This document shows, one piece after another, positions 18,881 to 26,266 of a DNA stretch of 26,266 nucleotides. Origin of the DNA: Fragilariopsis cylindrus CCMP1102 (Eukaryota > Bacillariophyta > Bacillariophyceae > Bacillariales > Bacillariaceae); contig FMBT01000672.1 in NCBI GenBank assembly GCA_900095095.1, positions 1 to 26,266 of the forward strand. Direction: 5' to 3'. Within the stretch, counting starts at the first letter, position 1; each line of letters starts with the position of its first letter. Position numbers and translations under genes: made by a program. Under the pieces are notes generated by a model that worked only from the letters and a program-made list of their open reading frames with translations, did not search any database and was not told the origin of the DNA.

Positions 18881-19229
18881 GTACTAGTATCACACTAAAA
18901 TGAAAGCTCGCAGTACAGTAGCTGCATCATGATTGACATTGACACATATTCGTGACTAAAAATCCATTCTTATCAAAGATATCAGCTTACGCGTCGCAAA
19001 ACACACAGCACATGCTGCAGTACAAGAAAGGCACAAATGAAACACGAACCGCAATACCGCACCGGCATGATCGCTGAGTGTGAAAGACAAGAATTCATTC
19101 AAGTCAATAAAAATTAGGAACAAGTTTAAAGAACAAGCAAACAAAGAAGGGAAGTTCCTCAGTACAGTACACTAGCGACCAAGCTCATACTTTTCTTCTT
19201 CTAAGGCGGCGATGATGGGATAGACAAAG

Positions 19230-22200
19230 ATGACATCCTTTCCATCCAACTCTAACTCTACATCACCCATTACTATACGAGTACTTGCTGCTAGTACCGG
19301 CGTCACATACAGAATTTCTCTTCATCCTGCAGAATTAACGTGAGTATAATAATATCTAGTGTTTTGTAGTTTAACGTTCCAGGACCATATTTGTTTTTGT
19401 TCTTTTTTGTTTTTCTTCCTTGTTTTGGTCATCCCTCCTATTGAAGAATAAGGCACGCCGACGACGACGACGACGAATTGCATTCATCGACGATTTGAGT
19501 TTCTTAGGTCATGCGAATATAAGACTCGAATGTATGGAGAAAGACAAAAATAATATCTTGAATACGAATGAATTCCTACTTCTTTCCTTTTGATCGTGAA
19601 ATGCGTCTGGCGTCTGGCTCTATAATACAAGCAAACACTCACGCTGATTTTCTTCTCATTTCGTGCTACATTATAACATATTGATTGATTGATTGTGCGG
19701 TTTTCGGGTGTATACGGTATGTATTAATTAAATATGGATTGCTTTCGAATGTAATATTAAAAACAAATAAAAAATCTACCTGTTCGTATTTACAGAGTTG
19801 CGAACATCCGAAATCATTTGGCGGCGGCGGTTCCACCTTCCGATCAAATCCTTTTGTTGGGGCCACCCTATAAGGTGCCCAGAGATAGTACCTTGCATTC
19901 GTTGGAAACTTTGAATTCGCTACGGCTGGGAGACAAAGAAGATGAGGATGCAATGAACGGTAACGGCATCGATAGTGGTGAGATTGCCACTACGACTGCA
20001 TTGCTGGGCGACGGCAACGACTCAAAAGATGACGATGATGATGATGGCGGTTCTTCCTCTCACCAACATCAACAACCGGGACAACAAAAACAAATACAAC
20101 GACAACGACAACGTATTCTGTCCACCACAGAACGTAGTGGAGCTCGACGTTTGTTCTTATTTTCCAAAAGAGCACTATCAGAAAACGCACCCGATCCACC
20201 ACCTTGTATATTGCACCCAATGGACGTGATGATACCCTCAGAACCACAGGGCTCGTCACCTCTTAATATGACACAGTCCGCCGTTGCATCACAGCCTCTC
20301 CACCAAGCGCTGTCTGCGTACGAACGACAATTTATGCTTTATCTGTGTCAAGGTCGAGTATTAGCAGATGCAGCCGATTTGAGATTACAAGCCTGTAAAC
20401 AATGCGTCCAAGAGCAGGCTGTTATGGCGCGAGCATTGCGTGCCGCAGTATCGAACCTATCCGATCATTTCAATGGAGCAGCTCGCACTCGATCCGAATT
20501 TTCGTCCTTATTTCAATCCAAAACAGCCGCCCATTCCTCGTTACTGCAAGGATTCGAATCGACATTGACCGGTCTTGAAAGTGTTCAACTTCATCCCGCA
20601 CTTGTTAATATTGCACGTGGATCGGGTCGGATCATGGAATCACTATTAGATACGGTTCCCGTTGAACGAGAAAGAGCGTGGGCACAACAATGCAAAACTT
20701 CAAATGATCGATTGTCAGCCTTGTTTGCTGGAATAGACTCTGATTTTGGAAATTTAGGAACACCCACTTCGAGAGTAGAAGAAACACGACAAGATTTGTT
20801 AGCTGAAGAACAGATCCAACAACTATCGGATGATGTTCAGGGTGCCGTACAAGACCTTCGAGATCGACAAGCGCAGCGAGTTGGACGTTTAACAACAGAT
20901 CACGGTAAAGTACTCAAAATTATCATGGATGCCATCAGTGCGGAAGTGGAAGAAGGTAAAGAAGATGAGGTTCAAAAGGCATTTACGCCGCTGCGACAAA
21001 TTTCCAATGATGCCAAAGACATTGTGCCCGACATGGACATGGATGATAAATCAATGAAGGAACTTATGGCAAAGGTGGCGGATGCGAAAACAGAAGCGAT
21101 GAAACGAATGAAAATACGACTGCGAGAAGTTAGTGTAGCACAGTCATCTATCCAACGTGTACTTTCTAGTGTTGGCGTATTAAAATCCGCATTAACTCAG
21201 CAATGTGACAACATGATACATCTGGAACATGTTGTAGAGTTAGCCACATCATATCGTGACTTTTTATCAGAACTCCGGCGTCGACGAGCCTACGGGCAAG
21301 CCGTTACATCCAACTCTACAGCGATGATGAAAAGATTGGCTGTAATGAGATCCGATGAAGTAAAGTCAAGAGAAAAATTTCTGCGGGGACCCGGTAGACA
21401 CTTAATGCCTCCCTTTTTTGAGATTTTTGTACCTACCTTGGCGACACCTCCTCCGCTTTTTACGCCACAAATGCCCGCTTTGGCTGAGTTAGATACGTTG
21501 CCCGATATAGGTGCCGAAGATAAATAGAAGATGCATCGATGCGAGAGGCCACCGATGTCGGGGGTGGCGGAGTTAGTAGCGCATCCTCTTTGACCGCCGA
21601 AAGTCACCATGTGCAACAAGACAAGATTTCTTTCAGTGGAACAGTAAATTCCACGGACAACCAACAGCAAGATCAGCTTATTGTTAGTGCGGACGAAATT
21701 TCGGGGAATGAGGACACCATTATGGATCCTGTAGACGGTTCGGGAGAAGCGGAACGAAAAACTCTAGCGTACGAGAATGCGATCCTTCGACAGACGTTGG
21801 AACGTATGGGTGGGAAAGCGCCGAAGACGTATATTGAGGAAGATCGAGCAAAAGATGTATCAAGTAGCGAAATATCAGCTCTCAGAAAAGAGTTAGAACT
21901 TGCTAAAACAAAGACGAAGGCTGCCGAAGATTCTTTAGTTAAAGCGAGGAAGGAAAGTCCACCTACAACAACAAAGCAAAGCGACAAAATTAGTCATTCG
22001 AGTTTTGAAATTGGCGACGTTGGTCTATTTATGCCAACTGGACGAGGATCTGGTGGTAAGAGGACGTATCTTGCTTTCCATACGAGTTGCCCACATCGGT
22101 ATCTTTCCACGAATAATATTAAAGGAGGTCCCGACTTTGTTTTGGGTCGAATTACCTACCAAGAAGAGCTCGTGGCTGGTCAATTAGGCACGGATGGCAA

Positions 22201-22264
22201 TCCATATGGTCTACATGTCGGCACAAAGTTTTGGGTTCTAACAGTGGAGGTTCTTAAATCTTGA
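19230..22264 (+). CDS. ATG11/FIP200 (RB1CC1)-like autophagy scaffold, two exons, one frame break
   Basis: Large scaffold that organises the ATG1/ULK kinase complex and binds cargo receptors in selective autophagy. Exon 1 (19230-19339) and exon 2 (from 19796) join in phase 2 so that ISLHPAELTVANIRNHLAAAVPPSDQILLLGPPYKV reads as the N-terminal ubiquitin-like domain (about 13-95). It is followed by acidic and Gln-rich linkers, then RRLFLFSKRAL and PPCIL as in ATG11 proteins. The middle (about 190-600) is helical. The C-terminal about 90 residues (FEIGDVGLFMPTGR, YLAFHTSCPHRYLS, FVLGRITYQEE, NPYGLHVGTKFWVLTVEVL) match the ATG11/FIP200 claw domain, preceded by coiled coil (AYENAILRQTLERMG, SALRKELELAKTKTKAAED). 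The frame breaks at 21522-21527, where AAATAG gives a stop; one additional A continues as KIEDASMREATDVG into the downstream frame. Allowing for this the product is about 859 residues. Assignment rests on the two terminal domains flanking helical sequence. Confidence 0.85.
19340..19795 (+). other. Intron of the ATG11-like gene
   Basis: GTGAGT donor and TATTTACAG acceptor, phase 2, splitting the ubiquitin-like domain at a Thr codon. At 456 nt it is the longest intron in the window. An ACG-type trinucleotide run (about 19457-19476) lies inside. No snoRNA or ORF is obvious in it. Confidence 0.82.
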
Positions 22265-22415
22265 CGATTGTTTGAAATACATGGTCTTGCGTTACAATAA
22301 TAATCATATATAATAGAATTTGTTCATATATCGTTGTGCAATTATTTAAAAATAATATAACATAGTGTTTAATGGTTATTGTATGGTTATCTATCTACGA
22401 CAGTGCGTTCTTTTT

Positions 22416-22748
22416 TCATATCAATAACAACTCGTTACTTGGCTCTTGTTCCTGATCTGATTTTCCTCCTCCATCATCATCCTCAAAACCCGGCATTGCA
22501 CCCCAATCGATTTCACATTCATCCTCATCTGGGCAATCGGGCTCGGATTCTTCCTTATTAAAAATATTGTTGTTTGGGTATGAAATAATGGCGATAGGAG
22601 CAAATTGGAAGCTTCTGGTTGTTTTTGTTGTTTTTGTCTGAAACTGGTGTGCCGATATATGCTGCATCATCATCCATGACGACGTTTTTCGACAGACACC
22701 AAGGAGTAGAATAATCGAGACGCTGATATTAATACTGGCGACTTTCAT
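22416..22748 (-). CDS. Small acidic protein with hydrophobic N-terminus
   Basis: 110 residues, unrecognised. The first 20 or so residues (MKVASINISVSIILLLGVC) look like a signal peptide or membrane anchor. They are followed by a Gln/Thr/Lys-rich linker and then an acidic tail with CPDEDECEIDWGAMPGFEDDD, whose Cys, Trp and PGF pattern looks more constrained than the rest. It could be a secreted or organelle-targeted small protein; no classic plastid cleavage motif is visible. It converges on the ATG11-like gene, leaving about 150 bases between stops. The frame is intact. Another minus-strand frame overlaps it (22603-22421) but is less protein-like. Confidence 0.55.
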   Translation of the reverse strand: MKVASINISVSIILLLGVCRKTSSWMMMQHISAHQFQTKTTKTTRSFQFAPIAIISYPNNNIFNKEESEPDCPDEDECEIDWGAMPGFEDDDGGGKSDQEQEPSNELLLI

Positions 22749-23617
22749 CTTTATTATAATATATAAGTTTTGATTGTCGTTATGTTAGAATATCTGTTTA
22801 GAAAAAGAACAAGTTGAGGATAGGACGTAGATTCTACTAGATTGTACTGGCTATTAATGTTAGATGCAGTACAGAATTTGCGCATTGAGTATGGAATATA
22901 TGAAAAGAATGGTCGTTTAATGATTTTGTTAAAATTGATCTGCTATTAGTACACAAACGTACGTCTTTGACAGATGACATTCCTATCAATTCTGTATCGT
23001 GTTTTCTCGTGTTAAATTAATTTTTATACAGAATGGCCCTGTGACCGTTTGAAGAACAATTGTGTCGAAAGATATTCCATTGAAAATGTGGCACATTGCA
23101 CATTGTTCCATCGAAAATTGTGATTATTTTATATCTTTTATTCTAGTTAGACACTTCACACTCCTACTCTATTTACAGTACTGCATCTGCCTCCTCTCAG
23201 ACGGCACGAAAAGCAAGGTCAGGTCGATTGAAGCATTATTAAATATTAATAACACCCGTATGAATTCCATTTACCGTATTCACTCCAGTTAGTATCTTAT
23301 CATTAGTTCTGTTGACATATGCGGCGATAGTACCACCACTACTAGTAACCTCATCACGGATAGAAAGGACGCAAAAAACGTCGACAGCAGCAGCAGCAGC
23401 AGCGACAGCCAGTCGAATGCGTCGATAATAGTAGTAATTTTCAACAAATACCATGGAGCAATATATTTATTCATCATTATATTCCTCAAGTGATTGTAGT
23501 AGTGCGTTACCATCTAAATCATCTCTTATTGATATTCTCGGTACAGTTACACTCGAACAATAGGATGTTATTACTACATCATCATCATCGTCTATTGAAA
23601 GAAATACTAGCATCAGT
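22749..23617. other. Intergenic, weak ORFs only
   Basis: About 870 AT-rich bases with a CAG run (23385-23402). Several short ORFs on both strands are rich in Asp or hydrophobic residues and show no family features. A minus-strand frame ending at 23467 finishes in a fairly protein-like acidic tail (ISIRDDLDGNALLQSLEEY) but overlaps the plus-strand ORF below, so at most one of the two is real. Confidence 0.4.
23385..23402 (+). repeat. (CAG)n microsatellite
   Basis: Six CAG units in otherwise AT-rich intergenic sequence. Confidence 0.85.
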
Positions 23618-23992
23618 ATGAGCGAGGAGCAATGTAATTCTAAAGTACTTGATTTAATATTCAATGATAGTGGTGATAATACTGGCGATGATAATGGAAC
23701 AGTAACAACTCATCGTCAAATCGAAACGGTATTAGACAACGATAAAATCTATAGCTGTGCTACTACAACTAGTGCGGACACTGATACTGATAATGCTACT
23801 GATACTGATAGAAATTGGATGTGCAAATACGTCGATGATAGCTGTCAGGAAAATGTTTTCAGTAACGATGATTCCGACTCCGATTCGTCATCATGTTCTT
23901 CTAGTAGTCATAATATATTATCAACATCTAATTTACAAGATCCGAAGTTGTTTTATAATACACCATTGAATGTGTTAGTGTTACACAAATGA
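23618..23992 (+). CDS. Hypothetical acidic Ser/Asp-rich ORF
   Basis: 124 residues, not recognised. It begins with ATG and reads through without stops, with a tandem ADTDTDNATDTD stretch and a SDSDSSSCSSSS run, and ends in LNVLVLHK. The composition resembles the low-complexity segments of neighbouring proteins, so it may be a genuine small protein or one exon of a larger gene, but it may equally be a chance ORF in repeat-rich DNA. An antisense ORF overlaps its first 50 bases. Confidence 0.35.
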   Translation: MSEEQCNSKVLDLIFNDSGDNTGDDNGTVTTHRQIETVLDNDKIYSCATTTSADTDTDNATDTDRNWMCKYVDDSCQENVFSNDDSDSDSSSCSSSSHNILSTSNLQDPKLFYNTPLNVLVLHK

Positions 23993-24431
23993 ATGTCGAA
24001 AGAGTGGTGTTTCCCCATCATGTTATTTAAGATATATGTGCTGACTTTCTTGCACGTCACCACAATAATATTTGACTGGTAATATAGCAACAACAACAGA
24101 AGAAGAAAATAGCGATTATGATTATAATGCAAAGAACCAACATCAACAATGCAGAGGAAGATTTGGCTTCATCTTATCATCCTGTGTAGCTGCTGCTACT
24201 GCTACTTACATTACATCAATAATTATGTGATCTAATCTCTGATGACACTAAAGGAAGAATATACGTTGCATCTACCAGTATCGCACTAATGATTACGTAA
24301 AATAGAATAAAGACAAATTATAACAGGGGGAATTAAAATTTTCTACATTCTGTATTTTGTATTAAAAGTGGTCTCTTTTGATGCGAATGAATTTCCAAAA
24401 TTGATTTTGGGACTGCAACGCAATGCAGCGA
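23993..24431. other. Intergenic, nothing seen
   Basis: 440 bases of AT-rich sequence between the hypothetical ORF and the stop of the membrane protein gene. No ORF with ATG, no RNA gene and no notable repeat. Confidence 0.5.
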
Positions 24432-25424
24432 TTAATAAAGGAAAAGTTTTTGCCGTACTGCAATGCATTTAGTTGTCCTGAAGAGGTTCTCCACAGAACA
24501 AACGAACTGGGTCGGTCCATACAGCACATTATACAATTCCTTGTATACGACCATAAACACTAATAGATATATTAGAACAAAGAATCCAATAAATACATAA
24601 AGGAATACTGTTGTAGAATATACCTCAAATGTTGCCCAGAATATACCTATCCCACATGCCGCTTCGAATTGATACATCATCAAACAACGTGATATATTTA
24701 TAAGTTCGTCCTCATTTGGTGGTGTACCTCCACGTCCACGAGAACGAAAAACATTCTGGAAATTATGTTGTGTCTGTCGATAGAAATAATCTCCTTGATC
24801 CATGTGCCAAATTCCAGATATAATTGATAATATTTGAAATGATGATAATGCTAATATGTATGCCACGGTCTGAGTTATTCTACTTGTTCCCACTCCTCCT
24901 CCTCCTCCAACAAGTTTCTCTTCATCTACATCCAACTCATTATTGGGAACGTCATAATGATATACATTCATTAACCAATAGTGGCCAAAATAAAGAAAGG
25001 ACCATAGAATACGATTTCTAATATTTTCACACCCGTTCATAGGTGTTAACGGTGGTAGAAAATCTGGTCCAGCAATAAAAATAATCATTAACAGAATAGC
25101 ATCCAACCACATTGGTGCAAAATCCAATAAATTTTGTGTTACATAATAGACGAAATTTATACCATTCCCACCCAGCAATATACCAAATAGAACAACACAC
25201 CATGTGGATAAAAGAGCTGGTGTTATCGCATTCCTACCCTCTTGTACTACTCTACTCGTATCTTCAAATAAACCAACAAAAAGAATATGCTTTCGCCATC
25301 GTTGGAGTGCTGAGTATGGAAGAATTATTGGTTGTTGTTGTTGTTGTTGTTGTCGCAGAGGATGAGGATTATTACTTGAAATGTTATCTTCTTCTTCTTC
25401 AGTAGTACGACGACGGCGAGACAT
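24432..25424 (-). CDS. Predicted six-helix membrane protein, unknown family
   Basis: 330 residues. A charged N-terminus (RRRR, then Glu run and Gln7 encoded by CAA repeats) precedes about six hydrophobic segments at roughly 70-95, 104-122, 137-155, 184-205, 251-270 and 272-298. Between helices 2 and 3 lies a polar loop with PDFLPPLTPMNGCENIRNR. Between 3 and 4 is a Gly-rich acidic insert, and between 4 and 5 a long loop with WHMDQGDYFYRQTQHNF. I cannot assign a family. The size and helix count are only loosely like those of the two TLC proteins in this window, and the diagnostic His-His and ELNTW motifs are absent. The frame is intact and ATG at 25424 is followed by a basic cluster as expected for a cytosolic N-terminus. 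The C-terminus (KCIAVRQKLFLY) ends abruptly, so a missed 3' exon is possible. Confidence 0.72.
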   Translation of the reverse strand: MSRRRRTTEEEEDNISSNNPHPLRQQQQQQQPIILPYSALQRWRKHILFVGLFEDTSRVVQEGRNAITPALLSTWCVVLFGILLGGNGINFVYYVTQNLLDFAPMWLDAILLMIIFIAGPDFLPPLTPMNGCENIRNRILWSFLYFGHYWLMNVYHYDVPNNELDVDEEKLVGGGGGVGTSRITQTVAYILALSSFQILSIISGIWHMDQGDYFYRQTQHNFQNVFRSRGRGGTPPNEDELINISRCLMMYQFEAACGIGIFWATFEVYSTTVFLYVFIGFFVLIYLLVFMVVYKELYNVLYGPTQFVCSVENLFRTTKCIAVRQKLFLY

Positions 25425-26266
25425 GATTGAATGGAATGATCCGGTATTCTCTACTCTGTCAGCTTTTCTCTCTCTCTCTCTCTCTCAATCTCTCTCTCAA
25501 TCTCACTCTCTCTTGATCTATCATGTTCGCTTTGCATTGTGTCGCCAAGCAATTGCTTTCTGTTTGACACTCAACACCAGCACATACAGTACACACACAC
25601 AAAACCACAGAAAATATACACATGACAGAAAACTCATATCCTCCTAGAAAGGACTAAGTTATCCCCCAGGCTTGATCATCCACGACTCAAGAAAAGCATT
25701 TGACCCGCGGCCCAACTACTTCAACTGCTCTCAACGCACTAACACACTTACACACAATATCAACTCAAAACTTTAGCTACAATGGTAGCCAATAGAGCAC
25801 CTTAAGTACTATGTTCCATTGCACAAGTATATTAACAGATCTTTTCTGTTTTATGTAAGTTATTGCCATTAAACTGCAGTGAGAGTTAGTCTTGGCTTTG
25901 GCTAGCTCATGATGCTACATAATAGTTTGGTTGGATTGCATGACTGGAAAGAAAAATTATAAATCATAACTCAATAAACTTGGTTAAGAAGAAAGGACTT
26001 AGTTAGTATATATTGATGGGAGAGAAGCTCATTCCATGCCCCGCCTTACATTTGTTTCGTGTCTTTTCTTAATGAAATTGTCCCAGACTTCGTTTTCTAG
26101 TTAGTTGAAGTTAATCTAAAATGATGTAAGAGAAATAGTTGTTTCACTGTTATTTACATTTACTTTACTCTATTTGATTGACGGACATTGTTACTACATC
26201 TTCCCTAAAGTATTAATTACAATAGCTTTTATTGTAAACCTGCACAAATCCATTATATTTCACATC
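25425..26266. other. Right-end intergenic, TC repeat
   Basis: About 840 bases upstream of the membrane protein gene. A pyrimidine-rich CT repeat (about 25466-25512) lies within 50-90 bases of that gene's ATG and may sit in its promoter or 5' UTR. A CA-rich stretch follows near 25590-25605. No further gene reaches the right edge. Confidence 0.5.
25466..25512 (+). repeat. (TC)n microsatellite
   Basis: Long CT dinucleotide run with three short interruptions. On the minus strand it is a GA repeat just upstream of the membrane protein start. Confidence 0.85.

Larger units (their letters stand above)
17980..19229. other. 1.25 kb gene-free region
   Basis: Lies between the starts of TLC protein 2 (-) and the ATG11-like gene (+), so it should contain both promoters. 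It starts with a CTG run (18004-18024). It contains several TACAGTA/TACTGTA motifs (18365, 18861, 18874, 18914, 19163), two of which form a short hairpin. I found no convincing ORF, tRNA or other RNA gene. Confidence 0.5.

Noticed and set aside
18956..19144. 62-residue minus-strand ORF in the large gap
   Set aside because: Cys/Leu-rich with no recognisable features; expected by chance.
23239..23664. Minus-strand ORFs including one ending in an acidic LLQSLEEY tail
   Set aside because: Short, repeat-derived (poly-Asp, poly-Ala) and overlapping the plus-strand ORF; evidence too weak to call.
1..26266. tRNA genes, rRNA, CRISPR arrays, transposons, viral genes
   Set aside because: By eye I found no T-loop/acceptor-stem combination, no direct-repeat/spacer array, no transposase or reverse transcriptase motif and no long terminal repeats. 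A dedicated tRNA scan and repeat search would be needed to be certain.

Overview
The window is nuclear DNA of a unicellular eukaryote. Five GT-AG spliceosomal introns can be placed by homology (98, 191, 222, 235 and 456 nt). Genes are compact, lie on both strands and are not arranged in operons, the DNA is AT-rich, and the proteins carry many Asn/Ser/Thr/Gln/Asp-rich low-complexity inserts. The gene set is eukaryotic: gamma-tubulin, an ATG11/FIP200-type autophagy scaffold, NTAQ1 amidase, WDR18/IPI3 and TLC-domain membrane proteins. A diatom or other stramenopile would fit, but nothing I can see proves the lineage.

Layout: uridine kinase (+, 593-1499); NTAQ1-type N-terminal glutamine amidase (-, 1775-2971); tRNA CCA-adding enzyme (+, 3823-6638); TLC-domain protein 1 (+, 7311-8572); gamma-tubulin (+, 9509-11307); an unrecognised Ser-rich acidic/basic protein in at least two reading-frame pieces (-, 11762 to about 14313); WDR18/IPI3-like WD-repeat protein (+, 14954-16681); TLC-domain protein 2 (-, 17050-17979); a 1.25 kb gap rich in TACAGTA motifs; ATG11/FIP200-like scaffold (+, 19230-22264); a small protein with a hydrophobic N-terminus (-, 22416-22748); a weak acidic ORF (+, 23618-23992); and a six-helix membrane protein (-, 24432-25424). 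The genes look like independent housekeeping functions rather than one pathway: pyrimidine salvage, N-degron processing, tRNA maturation, microtubule nucleation, 60S ribosome biogenesis and autophagy.

The dominant oddity is that four recognisable conserved genes (NTAQ1, CCA transferase, gamma-tubulin, ATG11) and probably the unknown Ser-rich gene are broken by single-base frame changes. Almost all lie in short homopolymer runs, and on both sides of each break the conserved protein continues. This looks more like uncorrected indels in the assembly than pseudogenes, though recoding is not formally excluded. The most interesting biology is in gamma-tubulin: long low-complexity inserts sit in both loops (H1-S2 and M-loop) that make lateral contacts in tubulin lattices.
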